Origin: Azospirillum isscasi
Lineage (GTDB): Bacteria; Pseudomonadota; Alphaproteobacteria; Azospirillales; Azospirillaceae
Direction: 5' to 3'
Assembly: GCF_030849505.1 (NCBI RefSeq)
Contig: NZ_JAUJFI010000001.1
Location: forward strand, 62,001 to 126,000
Length of the DNA: 64,000 bases
Shown: one piece after another, positions 43,793 to 52,466 of the stretch
Layout of the letters: every line of letters starts with the position of its first letter
How positions within the stretch are numbered: the stretch's first letter is position 1
Notes under the pieces: model-generated
The model's input: only the letters and a program-made list of their open reading frames with translations
Databases searched by the model: none
Told to the model about the DNA's origin: nothing
Position numbers and translations under genes: made by a program

Positions 43793-44218
43793 TCAGGCGC
43801 GGCACGGGTAGCGCTGCGCCAGATAGCGGAACATCCCCTCGACCGGCGGCGTCTCCATCTGGCTGGGATTCTTCTGCGCCCAGCCGATGAAACCGGCTAT
43901 GGCCTCGTCGCGCGACGGCTGCGGGTTGGGCGGGCAGAACAGCGGGCGCTTGTTCTCCGCCGCGCTGACGATCTGGTGGTACTGGTAGGCGCCGACCGCG
44001 AAGCCGTGGCAGAAATGCAGCGCGGCGATGCCGGTGGTGGTGTTCGGCACCGCCTCGCACAGCCGGACCAGATCGCCGGTCGTGCGGACCTGGAACACCG
44101 TCTGAGAGGGACCGTCGGGCGGCGCCCCGGTCGTCTGGGCGAAGGCCGCCGTGACGGCCGCCGAGGCCAGACCGGCGGCCAGCAGGGCCGCGAACGGCGC
44201 GGCGAGACGCATCGTCAT
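43793..44218 (-). CDS. Rap1a/Tai-type protein, secreted
   Basis: 141 residues. Sec signal peptide at 1-27 (FAALLAAGLASAAVTAAFAQ). The mature part has the four-Cys Rap1a/Tai pattern: LVRLCEAV, ALHFCHGFAVGAYQY, LFCPPN and the C-terminal YPCR, expected to form two disulfides. Family members include immunity proteins against Ssp/Tae amidase effectors of type VI secretion, but many homologues have no known effector. No effector or T6SS gene lies nearby; the neighbours are a glycine-zipper and a hydrolase lipoprotein. Immunity role is therefore not claimed. Confidence 0.8.
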   Translation of the reverse strand: MTMRLAAPFAALLAAGLASAAVTAAFAQTTGAPPDGPSQTVFQVRTTGDLVRLCEAVPNTTTGIAALHFCHGFAVGAYQYHQIVSAAENKRPLFCPPNPQPSRDEAIAGFIGWAQKNPSQMETPPVEGMFRYLAQRYPCRA

Positions 44219-44308
44219 GTTCTGCTCCCGGAATGGTTCGGACGCGGCGAGGATCGAGCCGCAATCCCGCGCAATTGAGCGCCGGAATCCGCGCGTGCGG
44301 AAGGGAGA

Positions 44309-44371
44309 TACGGTAACGAGCCACCGCCCGGCGGCGCGCCGAACGGGTACGAAACCGTTCCTTACCTCTGC
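44309..44371 (+). promoter_or_regulatory. bipartite conserved upstream element, copy B
   Basis: TACGGTAAC (44309-44317), then GGTACG-AAACCGTTC-CTTACC (44346-44366) and TCTGC. Same blocks and same 37-bp start-to-start distance as copy A at 6670-6732; the 26-base second block differs at one position. It lies about 92 bp upstream of the AI-2E family gene and also upstream of the divergent Rap1a-like gene. Confidence 0.6.
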
Positions 44372-44462
44372 ATGTCCCCCACCATTGCCGAGAGTCCGGA
44401 CCGGCAGATGGGAAATCGGGCCGGGAAATTGGGCCCGAGAATTGAATCGGCGGGATCGCGCG

Positions 44463-45590
44463 ATGACTCACCTATTCCAGGACGGATTCCAGGGCGGCGC
44501 GCTGCGGCAGGACGGATCGCCGGATCGCTACGGCCCCCAGGACATGAGTTATGTCCGCAAGGCGATGGTGCTGTCGCTGATGCTGGGGCTGGTGGCGGGC
44601 TGCTTCGTGGTGCTGCGCCCCTTCCTTGCCGCGATCCTCTGGGCGGTGATCCTGACCTTCAGCACATGGCCGCTGCACCGGCGGCTGGAACGCGCGCTGG
44701 GCGGACGGACCACCCTGTCGGCGGGCCTGATGACGCTGGCGGTCATGGCCCTCCTGGTCGGGCCGCTGACCCTGCTGGGCGCGGAGATGTCGGAGCATGT
44801 GCTGCGCCTGTTCGAAGCCGTGCATTCGGCCATGGACAGCGGATTGCCGCCGCTTCCCGCCTGGCTCGCCGCCCTGCCCGGGGCGGGCGCGCCGCTTCAG
44901 GACGCCTGGACCACCTTGTCCGGCGGGGAGGCCAGCCTGCGCACGGTGCTGCGGCCCTATCTGGGGCTGATGCGCGACTGGGTGCTGGCGGCGGGCGGCA
45001 ATCTGCTGTCCGGCACGTCGCTGATCGCGGTCAGCGTCTTCATCGCCTTCTTTCTGTACCGCGACGGGCAGGCGGGGGTGGAGCGGCTGGGCAACGTCAT
45101 GGGCCGGATCGCCGGGCGGCGGGCCCGGCGGGCGCTGGACGTCGCGGGCGAGACCATCAACGGCGTGGTGCGCGGGGTGCTGGGCACGGCGCTGGTCCAG
45201 GCCATCGCGGCGGCGCTCGGTTACTGGATCGCCGGCCTTCCCGGCGCCTTCTTCCTGGGCTTCCTGACCTTCTTCCTGACGCTGGTGCCGATGGGGCCGG
45301 CGCTGATCTGGGTGCCGGCGGTGATCTGGCTGGCTGGCCGCGGGGAGACCGGCATGGCCCTGTTCGTCGCAGTGTGGGTCGGGCTGCTGGTCGGCACGAT
45401 GGACAACACGCTGCGCCCCATCCTGATCGGGCGGAGCAGCGACCTGCCCTTCATCGTGATCTTCCTCGGCATCGTCGGCGGGCTGCTGGCCTTCGGGCTG
45501 ATCGGGCTGTTCCTCGGCCCGACCCTGCTGGCGGTCGCCTACAGCCTCGTCCAGGAATGGAGCGGCGGAGGCGACGAAGAGGCGGCCTGA
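44463..45590 (+). CDS. AI-2E family transporter (PerM-like permease)
   Basis: 375 residues from ATG 44463 (GGGA upstream); a second ATG at 44544 would remove the polar N-terminus. About seven to eight membrane helices: 32-75 as a hydrophobic pair, then a periplasmic helical loop (about 95-165), and a C-terminal block with GFLTFFLTLVPMGPALIWVP (about 260-280) and the family-typical PILIGRSSDLPFIVIFLGIV GG region. Despite the name, most homologues have not been shown to move autoinducer-2; some act as Na+/H+ antiporters or general permeases. Function here unknown. Confidence 0.85.
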   Translation: MTHLFQDGFQGGALRQDGSPDRYGPQDMSYVRKAMVLSLMLGLVAGCFVVLRPFLAAILWAVILTFSTWPLHRRLERALGGRTTLSAGLMTLAVMALLVGPLTLLGAEMSEHVLRLFEAVHSAMDSGLPPLPAWLAALPGAGAPLQDAWTTLSGGEASLRTVLRPYLGLMRDWVLAAGGNLLSGTSLIAVSVFIAFFLYRDGQAGVERLGNVMGRIAGRRARRALDVAGETINGVVRGVLGTALVQAIAAALGYWIAGLPGAFFLGFLTFFLTLVPMGPALIWVPAVIWLAGRGETGMALFVAVWVGLLVGTMDNTLRPILIGRSSDLPFIVIFLGIVGGLLAFGLIGLFLGPTLLAVAYSLVQEWSGGGDEEAA

Positions 45591-45696
45591 TTTTGGGGGA
45601 ATGATTTCGCCGTACTCATACGAAAATATGAAGACCGGATCTTGCGAAGGGAGAGGGACCGGGCCATCTGTGCGGGACTGGCTCCGGGCCCCTCTG

Positions 45697-45719
45697 GCGG
45701 TCCGCACGGTACGGACCGC
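45697..45719. promoter_or_regulatory. inverted repeat upstream of the DUF4112 gene
   Basis: GCGGTCCG-N7-CGGACCGC, perfect 8-bp arms, 107 bp after the AI-2E family stop and 59 bp before the DUF4112 start. It could be a terminator without a U tract or an operator. The 187-bp gap holds no gene. Confidence 0.45.
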
Positions 45720-45777
45720 GATGTCGGAGCCCTTCACCTGAGTGGACGGAACCGCCGTCCCCATCTGGAGGGTCCGT

Positions 45778-46257
45778 ATGACCGACACGTCCTTTTCCTC
45801 TTTCCGGTACGCTTCCGCTTATGGCGATACGGCGCATGGCGCCGCGCGCCAGCGGCTGGAATGGCTGACGCGGCTGATGGACAGCGCGGTCCGCGTTCCG
45901 GGCACGAACATCACCTTCGGCGCCGACGCGGTGCTGGGCCTGGTGCCCGGCGTCGGCAACCTCGCCACCACGGCGGTGTCCGGCTATCTGATCCGCGAAG
46001 CCTGGAGGCTGGGCGTGCCGCGCGGCAAGCTGATGCGCATGGTCGGCAACGTGGCGATGGACAGCCTGATCAGCGCCGTGCCGGTTCTGGGCAACGTCGC
46101 CGACGTGTTCTGGAAGGCCAACCGCAAGAACATGGCGATCCTGGCCGAGCATCTGGACCGCCATCCTCCCCACGGCGGCCACCCTTATGGCCACCGGACC
46201 CACCGCCGCCGTTCGGCGCCCTACACCATCGATGGCGAGTGGCGCCGGACGCGGTGA
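45778..46257 (+). CDS. DUF4112 domain protein
   Basis: 159 residues from ATG 45778; GGAGGG lies 7-12 nt upstream, so the earlier in-frame Met at 45742 is less likely. The DUF4112 segment covers about 25-115: RLEWLTRLMDSAVRVPGTNI, then GADAVLGLVPGVGNLATTAV and AVPVLGNVADVFWKANRKN, containing two hydrophobic stretches. The C-terminus is rich in His and Arg. Family function unknown; probably inner-membrane associated. Convergent with the oxidase-like gene. Confidence 0.85.
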   Translation: MTDTSFSSFRYASAYGDTAHGAARQRLEWLTRLMDSAVRVPGTNITFGADAVLGLVPGVGNLATTAVSGYLIREAWRLGVPRGKLMRMVGNVAMDSLISAVPVLGNVADVFWKANRKNMAILAEHLDRHPPHGGHPYGHRTHRRRSAPYTIDGEWRRTR

Positions 46258-46266
46258 CGGCGGGGG

Positions 46267-47004
46267 TTACTCCCCGCCGAACGTGGCGCGGTGGCTTTCC
46301 AGCATCAGTTCGTCCAGCCGGCGCCCGGCGGTGAAGCCCGCCAGCCCCGGCGGGACGGGCATGTCCGCGGGAAGATGCGGGCAGGGCTCCGCCGCGCCGA
46401 TCACCTGGACCACCGGATAGCGGGCGGCGTAGATGGGCAGGGGCCGGTCCTCCTCGTCATCGGACAGGCCCTTGCTGCGCACCTTGCCGCTCGCCTCCTC
46501 GATCTCCATCCCGACGACCATGGTCGCCTTGATCTCCTGCGCCGTGCTGGCCCGCAATTCGGCGCTGCGCCCCGGATAGAAGCGGTCGATCATGGCGTCC
46601 AACGCGCGGGCCTTCGCCTCCGGCTCCTCCACGATGCGCGCCGTGCCGAAGCACATGGCGGACCGGTAATCGGTCGAATGGTTGAAGCCGGTGCGGGCCA
46701 GCACAAGGCTGTCCAGGTGCGTCACGGTCAGGCAGACCGGCAGGCCGTCGCGCTGCGTGCGCAGCATCCGGCTGGCCGAGGAGCCGTGCCAGTAGAGATG
46801 GTCGCCCTCCCGCCAGAAGGCCGTGGGGGTGCAGTAGGGTTGACCGTCGATGACGTAGGCGATGTGCGCGATCATCGCCGCGTCGAGGATGGCGTGGACG
46901 GAGGCGCGGTCGTAGCGCCCCCGCTCGTGCAGGCGCTTCACCCGGTTGCGGTCGGTGACGGGGTAGCTGTCGGACGGAACGGCCTCGGACATCGCGGAAC
47001 TCAT
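46267..47004 (-). CDS. pyridoxamine 5'-phosphate oxidase-like FMN-binding split-barrel protein
   Basis: 245 residues from ATG 47004. The split-barrel core is seen in AHIAYVIDGQPYCTPTAFWR (about 44-63) and LYWHGSSASRMLRTQRDGLP (about 70), with HSTDYRSAMCFGTARIVEE and an Asn/Tyr-rich region after it. Resembles the FMN-dependent PNPOx-like/nitroimidazole-resistance (NimA-type) group rather than PdxH itself. Divergent, 89 bp, from a PdxR/MocR regulator, which commonly controls a neighbouring vitamin B6 or FMN-linked gene, and the gap holds a good inverted repeat. Role in B6 metabolism is inferred. Confidence 0.82.
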   Translation of the reverse strand: MSSAMSEAVPSDSYPVTDRNRVKRLHERGRYDRASVHAILDAAMIAHIAYVIDGQPYCTPTAFWREGDHLYWHGSSASRMLRTQRDGLPVCLTVTHLDSLVLARTGFNHSTDYRSAMCFGTARIVEEPEAKARALDAMIDRFYPGRSAELRASTAQEIKATMVVGMEIEEASGKVRSKGLSDDEEDRPLPIYAARYPVVQVIGAAEPCPHLPADMPVPPGLAGFTAGRRLDELMLESHRATFGGE

Positions 47005-47042
47005 TTCGAAGAGGTGGACAACGGCGCCATTAGAGCCTAGCC

Positions 47043-47089
47043 ATTGGTCCGGCGTGAGAGCCAATTCCGACCACAGAGACCGGACCAAT
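47043..47089. promoter_or_regulatory. inverted repeat in the PdxR divergent gap
   Basis: ATTGGTCCGG (47043-47052) and CCGGACCAAT (47080-47089): perfect 10-bp arms separated by 27 bp, centre to centre 37 bp. They flank the presumed promoters of the divergent PdxR-like and oxidase-like genes. Spacing of about 3.5 helical turns suits a multi-contact MocR-type dimer. Confidence 0.55.
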
Positions 47090-47093
47090 CCCG

Positions 47094-48536
47094 ATGGCCG
47101 CCGACCTGTCCGACCTTATGCTCCTGCCCATCGACCGGACCGGGACGGAGCCGCTGCTGCGGCAGGTCTACCGGGAGCTGCGCCGCGCCATTCTGTCGGG
47201 GGCGCTGCCGCCCGGCGGGAAGCTGCCGCCGACGCGCGCTCTGGCCGAACGGCTCGGCGTCGCGCGCAACACGGTGGTCGCCGCCTATGAACAGCTTCTG
47301 GCCGAAGGCTTCATCGAGGGACGTGTCGGGGCGGGCAGCTTCGTGTCCCGCGACCTGCCGGACGGGCTGGAGGTCCCTCCCCCGGAGCCGCCCCGCCACG
47401 AAAGGACGACGGCGGCGCCGACCGACCCGTTCGGCACCGCCCCCTTCAGCACCGGGCGCTGCGCGCTGGACGAGCGCAGCCTCCAGATCTGGCGCAGCCT
47501 GACCCTGCGGCGGTTGCAGCGGCCCGACCCGGAGATGCTGGGCTATGGCGAGCCCGGCGGGCCGGCGGCGCTGCGCCACGCCATCGCCCGCTATCTCCAG
47601 ACGGCGCGGGCCGTGCGCTGCGAGCCGGAGCAGGTGGTGATCACCGCGGGCGCCCAACAGGCCATCGACCTCGTGCTGCGGGTGCTGCTGCGGCCCGGCG
47701 ACCCGGTGTGGCTGGAGGACCCCTGCTACCCCGCGGTGCGCGCGGCGCTGGAGGCGGCGCAGGCCCGCGTCGTGCCGGTGCCGGTCGACGGGCAGGGGAT
47801 GGAGGTGGCGGCGGGCGTCGCCGCCTCGCCGGACGCGCGGCTGGCCTATGTCACCCCCTCCTCCCACTATCCGCTGGGCGTCGTGCTGTCCATGGCGCGG
47901 CGGATGGAGCTTCTGGCCTGGGCGCGGCGGGCCGGGGCCTGGGTGCTGGAGGACGATTACGACAGCGAGTTCCGCTACGCGGGCCGTCCGCTGGCCTCTC
48001 TTCAGGGAATCGACGGCGGCGGGCGGGTGATCTATGTCGGCACCTTCAGCAAGGTGCTGTTCCCCGGTCTGCGGCTGGGCTACGCCGTGCTTCCGCCGGA
48101 GCTTGTGGGGCCGGTGCTGACCATGCGCCGCCTGACCGACTGGCACCCGGCGACGCTGTACACCGGCGTGGTGACCGATTTCCTGGAGGAAGGCCATTTC
48201 GGCCCGCACCTGCGCCGTATGCGCCGCCGCTACATGGCCGCGCGGGACGCGCTGGCCGAGGCCATCGGCGCCCATCTGTCGCCCTGGATGGAGGCGGAGG
48301 TGCCGGAGCAGGGCATGAAGCTGATCGCCCGGCTTCGCCCCGGCCTGTCGGACCTCGACGTGGCGGCAGCGGCGGCCCGGCGTGGGATCGCCGCCCGCCC
48401 GGTCAGCCCGATGCACATCGCCGCCCCGCCCCTGCAAGGGCTGATGCTGGGCTTCACCGGCCACGAACCGGGCGCCCTGCGCCACGCCGCCCGCGAATTG
48501 GCGGCGGCGTTGGCGGCCGCAAAATTAGACGTCTAA
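47094..48536 (+). CDS. PdxR/MocR-family transcriptional regulator (GntR HTH fused to aminotransferase-like domain)
   Basis: 480 residues. Winged HTH at about 15-80 (RRAILSGALPPGGKLPPTR then RLGVARNTVVAAYEQLLAEG). The C-terminal fold-type I aminotransferase-like domain shows PLP-binding blocks: GAQQAIDLVLRVLLRPGD (about 185), DPCYPAVRAALE, DDYDSEFRYAGRP (Asp for the pyridine nitrogen, Tyr nearby) and VGTFSKVLFPGLRLGY with the PLP Lys. Such proteins bind PLP as effector and not as catalyst, regulating B6 synthesis or amino-acid genes. Divergent from the oxidase-like gene. The stop lies in a short palindrome (48523-48538) followed by T-rich sequence. Confidence 0.9.
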   Translation: MAADLSDLMLLPIDRTGTEPLLRQVYRELRRAILSGALPPGGKLPPTRALAERLGVARNTVVAAYEQLLAEGFIEGRVGAGSFVSRDLPDGLEVPPPEPPRHERTTAAPTDPFGTAPFSTGRCALDERSLQIWRSLTLRRLQRPDPEMLGYGEPGGPAALRHAIARYLQTARAVRCEPEQVVITAGAQQAIDLVLRVLLRPGDPVWLEDPCYPAVRAALEAAQARVVPVPVDGQGMEVAAGVAASPDARLAYVTPSSHYPLGVVLSMARRMELLAWARRAGAWVLEDDYDSEFRYAGRPLASLQGIDGGGRVIYVGTFSKVLFPGLRLGYAVLPPELVGPVLTMRRLTDWHPATLYTGVVTDFLEEGHFGPHLRRMRRRYMAARDALAEAIGAHLSPWMEAEVPEQGMKLIARLRPGLSDLDVAAAAARRGIAARPVSPMHIAAPPLQGLMLGFTGHEPGALRHAARELAAALAAAKLDV

Positions 48537-48538
48537 TT
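48523..48538 (+). terminator. weak terminator-like palindrome at the PdxR-like gene end
   Basis: AATTAGAC-GTCTAATT, a perfect 16-bp palindrome spanning the stop codon, followed by CTTTTTT-like sequence on the plus strand. The AT-rich 6-bp stem is weak, so read-through to the NAGGN operon is possible. Confidence 0.45.
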
Positions 48539-48872
48539 CTTTTTCCCGAGATGACCGCATCGTGGTCGTAATAGCCCCTCCAGGGAGCGGGGAAAAGGGG
48601 TTACCGATAAAAAGCGCACCCCCTCCATTGCGCACTCCCCCGCCGCACCCCTTGGCTTTCCCCGGTGGCGGCGCCGTTCCAGCCGGACGGGTTACCCCCG
48701 ATCACCCATTCCCGGCCCGGCCCTCTCCGGTCTTTGGGCGCCCCCTACCCCGGATACCCCCGGCAAGACAGGCCCAACCTTGCGACGATCAAGCTGCGCG
48801 CCTGTTGAAGACGCGCTGCTCTTCAGCCTTTTCCGGCGGCCATCCGATTCAAAGACGGAGATTTTTCTTACA
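48537..48872. other. leader region of the NAGGN operon, no gene
   Basis: 336 bp with no convincing gene. C-rich and unusual in base use, with repeated pyrimidine runs (CCCCCT, CCCCTA and CCCCCG types). It must contain the osmolyte operon promoter, since the first gene follows at 48873. No -35/-10 pair or operator stood out by eye. Confidence 0.5.
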
Positions 48873-50648
48873 ATGTGCGGCATCAGCGGGGAAATCCGCT
48901 TCGATTCACGCCCGGCCTCCGCGTCCGCGGTCGGCTCGATGACCGAGGCCCTGGCGTTGCGCGGCCCCGATGGGCAAGGCGTCTTCGCCCATGGCCGGCT
49001 GGCCTTCGGCCACCGGCGGCTGAGCATCATCGACCTGTCCGAAGCGGCGCAGCAGCCGATGGTCGATCCAGAGCTCGGCCTCGGCATCGTCTTCAACGGC
49101 TGCATCTACAATTATCCGGAGCTGCGGGCGGCGCTGGAGGCCAAGGGCTACCGCTTCTTCTCGCACGGCGACACCGAAGTCCTGCTGAAAGCCTATCACG
49201 CCTGGGGCCGCCGCTTCGTCGAGCGGCTCTACGGCATGTTCGCCTTCGCCATCTGGGAACGCGACAGCGGGCGCATCACGCTGGGCCGCGACCGGCTTGG
49301 CATCAAGCCGCTCTACCTGTCGGAGACGGCAGGGCGGCTGCGTTTTGCCTCCACCCTGCCCGCCTTGCTGGCCGGCGGCGACCTCGACACCGGCATCGAC
49401 CCGGTGGCGCTCTACCAGTACATGAGCTTCCACGCCGTCGTCCCGGCGCCGCGGACCATCCTGAAGGGCGTGCGCAAGCTGCCGCCGGCCACGCTGCTGA
49501 CGCTGGAGCCGGACGGGCGCCGCAGCGAGGAGACCTATTGGGAGCCGGTCTTCGGCCCGCAGCCCGGCGACGACCGGATGTCGGAGCGCGACTGGCAGGA
49601 CGCCGTGCTGTCCACCCTGCGCAAGGCGGTGGAGCGGCGGCTGGTCGCCGACGTGCCGGTCGGCGTGCTGTTGTCGGGCGGGCTGGACAGCTCCGTCATC
49701 GTCGCCCTGTTGGCCGAGGCCGGGCAGACCGGCCTTCAGACCTTCTCCATCGGCTTCGAGACCGTCGGGCAGGAGGCGGGCGACGAGTTCCAGTATTCCG
49801 ACCTGATCGCCGAGCGCTTCCGCACCGACCACCACAAGCTGTTCATCGACAGCGGGCGCGCCCTGCCCGCCCTTCAGGACTGCGTGCGGGCGATGTCGGA
49901 ACCGATGGTCAGCCACGACGCCATCGGCTTCTTCCTGCTGTCGCAGGAGGTCTCCAGGCATGTGAAGGTGGTGCAGAGCGGCCAGGGCGCCGACGAGATC
50001 TTCGCCGGCTACCACTGGTACCCGCCGATGATGGAGGCGGCGGACCCGCTGTCCGCCTACGCCCGCGTCTTCTTCGACCGCAACCGCGACGAGATGGCCG
50101 AGGCGCTGAACCCGCAATATCTGGCTGATGAGGACGCGGCCAGCGCCTTCGTCGCCGCCCATTTCGCCCGGCCCGGTGCCGACCGCCCGGTGGACAAGGC
50201 GCTGCGGATCGACACCACGGTCATGCTGGTGGACGACCCGGTGAAGCGGGTGGACAACATGACCATGGCCTGGGGCCTGGAAGGGCGTGTTCCCTTCCTC
50301 GATCACGATCTGGTCGAACTCGCCGCCCGCGTCCCGCCGGAGTTGAAGCTGCGCGGCGGCGGCAAACACGTCCTGAAGGAGGCCGCGCGGCAGGTCGTCC
50401 CCGCCGCCGTGATCGACCGGCCCAAGGGCTATTTCCCGGTGCCGGCGCTGAAATACCTGCGCGGCCCCTATCTGGAGCTGGTCCGCGACGTGCTGAAGCA
50501 GCCCGCCGCGCGGGAGCGCGCGCTGTTCCAACCGGCCTATCTGGACCGCCTGTTCCACGATCCGGAGTCCCATATCACGCCGCTTCGCGGGTCGAAGCTC
50601 TGGCAGGCCGCCCTGCTGGAATTCTGGCTGCAAACCCACGGGATCTGA
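48873..50648 (+). CDS. asnO: N-acetylglutaminylglutamine amidotransferase (asparagine synthetase-like)
   Basis: 591 residues. Class II glutamine amidotransferase plus asparagine-synthetase-type domain, proposed to amidate N-acetylglutaminylglutamine to the osmoprotectant NAGGN. The invariant Cys2 (MCGISGE) fixes the start at ATG 48873. Glutaminase-domain blocks are LRGPDGQGVFAHGRLAFGHR and RLSIIDLSEAAQQPM; the ATP-binding PP-loop is SGGLDSS (about 268-274). The synthetase domain ends with FPVPALKYL. The two following genes are the known NAGGN partners, so the function call rests on the trio as well as on the fold. Confidence 0.92.
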   Translation: MCGISGEIRFDSRPASASAVGSMTEALALRGPDGQGVFAHGRLAFGHRRLSIIDLSEAAQQPMVDPELGLGIVFNGCIYNYPELRAALEAKGYRFFSHGDTEVLLKAYHAWGRRFVERLYGMFAFAIWERDSGRITLGRDRLGIKPLYLSETAGRLRFASTLPALLAGGDLDTGIDPVALYQYMSFHAVVPAPRTILKGVRKLPPATLLTLEPDGRRSEETYWEPVFGPQPGDDRMSERDWQDAVLSTLRKAVERRLVADVPVGVLLSGGLDSSVIVALLAEAGQTGLQTFSIGFETVGQEAGDEFQYSDLIAERFRTDHHKLFIDSGRALPALQDCVRAMSEPMVSHDAIGFFLLSQEVSRHVKVVQSGQGADEIFAGYHWYPPMMEAADPLSAYARVFFDRNRDEMAEALNPQYLADEDAASAFVAAHFARPGADRPVDKALRIDTTVMLVDDPVKRVDNMTMAWGLEGRVPFLDHDLVELAARVPPELKLRGGGKHVLKEAARQVVPAAVIDRPKGYFPVPALKYLRGPYLELVRDVLKQPAARERALFQPAYLDRLFHDPESHITPLRGSKLWQAALLEFWLQTHGI

Positions 50649-50658
50649 ACACCGCAAG

Positions 50659-52449
50659 ATGACGATGATACAGAACCGCAACGAGACGTCCTTCCGCATC
50701 GAACGCGCCCTGGTGTCCGCCTTGATGGACGAGGCCGCGCCGCGCCCGAGCCGCCGGACGGGGGCGGGAACCGGGCCGACGCCGCGCGCCGTGGTGAATT
50801 GCGGCTGGGGCCGCCTGCTGTTCGCCCACACCTTCCCCGACGTTGGCGAACTGATCGCGGCGATGCGGCAGGAAGGGCCGGGACGGCGCGACATCGCGCT
50901 GTATCTGGAGGACCCGCATGTGGCGCTGGCCCAGGCGCCGACCGAGCTGTTCCTCGACCCCTCCCACACCTACCGCCTGCGGCTGGCCGGGTTCCGACCG
51001 GGCATCGAGACGCGCGGCTTCACCATCGAGAAGCCGCGCCGCCGCCAGGACGCCGACGCCGTGAACCGCATCTACGGCGCCCGCGGCATGGTCACCATGG
51101 ACCCGGAATTCTGGTGGGCGGAGCGCGACAGCCGCGTGCTGACCCACCTGATCGCCACCGATCCGGTCAGCGGGGCGGTCATCGGCTCGGTCACCGGGGT
51201 GGACCACGCCCGCGCCTTCAAGGACCCGCAGAACGGTTCCTCCCTCTGGTGTCTGGCGGTCGACCCGCAAGCCGCCTATCCCGGCATCGGCGAGGCGCTG
51301 GTCCGCGCGCTGGCGGAGCATTTCCGGGAGCGCGGGCGCAGCTTCATGGATCTGTCGGTCCTGCACGACAACGCCAACGCCATCGCGCTTTATGAAAAGC
51401 TGGGCTTCCGGCGGGTGCCGGTCTTCGCGCTGAAGACCAAGAACCCGATCAACGAGAAGCTGTTCGCCGGTCCGGCGGTGGAGGCCAGCCTCAACCCCTA
51501 CGCCATGATCATCATCAACGAGGCCCGGCGCCGCGGCATCGGGGTGGAGGTGGTGGACGCGGACTCCAACCTGTTCCGCCTCAGCTTGGGCGGGCGCAGC
51601 ATCCTGTGCCGCGAAAGCCTCAGCGAACTGACCTCGGCGGTGGCGCTGTTCCGCTGCGACGACAAGGCGGTGACCCGGCGCACGCTGCTGCGGGCGGGGC
51701 TGTCCGTCCCGGACCAGATGACCGCCGGCGGCATGGACGACAACGCCGCCTTCCTGGAACGCCACGGCAGCGTCGTGGTCAAGCCCGCCCGCGGCGAGCA
51801 GGGCCAGGGCATCACCGTGGACGTGCGCGACGCGGAAACCCTGTCCTGGGCCATCGGCAAGGCCCGGACGGTCTGCGACACGGTGCTGCTGGAGCGGTTC
51901 GTTCAGGGCCAGGACGTGCGCATCCTGGTCATCGATCACCGCGTGGTCGCCGCCGCGGTCCGCCGTCCGGCGGAGATCGTCGGCACCGGCGACCGCAAGA
52001 TCGCCCAGCTCATCGAGGCGCAGAGCCGCCGCCGCGCCGCCGCCACCGGCGGGGAAAGCCGCATCCCGATGGACGATGAAACGGAACGCTGCGTGCGCGA
52101 CGCCGGTTTCTCCATGGACTCGGTCCTTCCGGAGGGGCAGGCGCTGGCCGTGCGCAAGACGGCCAACCTGCATACGGGCGGCACGCTGCACGACATCACC
52201 GACCGCCTGCACCACCGCGTGGTGGAAGCGGCGGTGGAGGCGGCGCGCGCCCTCGACATTCCGGTGGTCGGGCTGGATCTCCTGATCCCCGACCTGCTGG
52301 GGTCCGACTACGCGATCATCGAGGCGAACGAGCGGCCCGGCCTTGCCAACCACGAACCGCAGCCCACCGCCGAACGCTTCCTCGATCTTCTTTTCCCCTA
52401 TTCCGCGCCCTATTCGGCGCCCTATTCGGCGAACGATCCGCGGGCGTGA
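50659..52449 (+). CDS. ngg: N-acetylglutaminylglutamine synthetase (GNAT plus ATP-grasp)
   Basis: 596 residues. An N-terminal GNAT acetyltransferase domain (about 120-275; WCLAVDPQAAYPGIGEALVR, then LHDNANAIALYEKLGFRRVP) is fused to a C-terminal ATP-grasp ligase (about 300-575; VVKPARGEQGQGITV, VGLDLLIPDL and IIEANERPGLANHEP). It makes N-acetylglutaminylglutamine, the NAGGN precursor. Located 10 bp after the amidotransferase gene. The C-terminus carries PYSAPYSAPYSA from a short tandem DNA repeat, which is an oddity that may vary between strains. Confidence 0.92.
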   Translation: MTMIQNRNETSFRIERALVSALMDEAAPRPSRRTGAGTGPTPRAVVNCGWGRLLFAHTFPDVGELIAAMRQEGPGRRDIALYLEDPHVALAQAPTELFLDPSHTYRLRLAGFRPGIETRGFTIEKPRRRQDADAVNRIYGARGMVTMDPEFWWAERDSRVLTHLIATDPVSGAVIGSVTGVDHARAFKDPQNGSSLWCLAVDPQAAYPGIGEALVRALAEHFRERGRSFMDLSVLHDNANAIALYEKLGFRRVPVFALKTKNPINEKLFAGPAVEASLNPYAMIIINEARRRGIGVEVVDADSNLFRLSLGGRSILCRESLSELTSAVALFRCDDKAVTRRTLLRAGLSVPDQMTAGGMDDNAAFLERHGSVVVKPARGEQGQGITVDVRDAETLSWAIGKARTVCDTVLLERFVQGQDVRILVIDHRVVAAAVRRPAEIVGTGDRKIAQLIEAQSRRRAAATGGESRIPMDDETERCVRDAGFSMDSVLPEGQALAVRKTANLHTGGTLHDITDRLHHRVVEAAVEAARALDIPVVGLDLLIPDLLGSDYAIIEANERPGLANHEPQPTAERFLDLLFPYSAPYSAPYSANDPRA

Positions 52450-52466
52450 TGCGTGCAGGAGGTGGC

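Noticed and set aside
41284-44218. Lipoprotein hydrolase plus Rap1a-like gene as T6SS effector/immunity pair
   Set aside because: Hydrolase has a lipobox and no effector marker, and the genes are separated by a glycine-zipper gene; no secretion genes nearby.
44463-45590. AI-2E family protein as evidence of quorum sensing
   Set aside because: Family name is historical; no luxS or lsr genes are seen.
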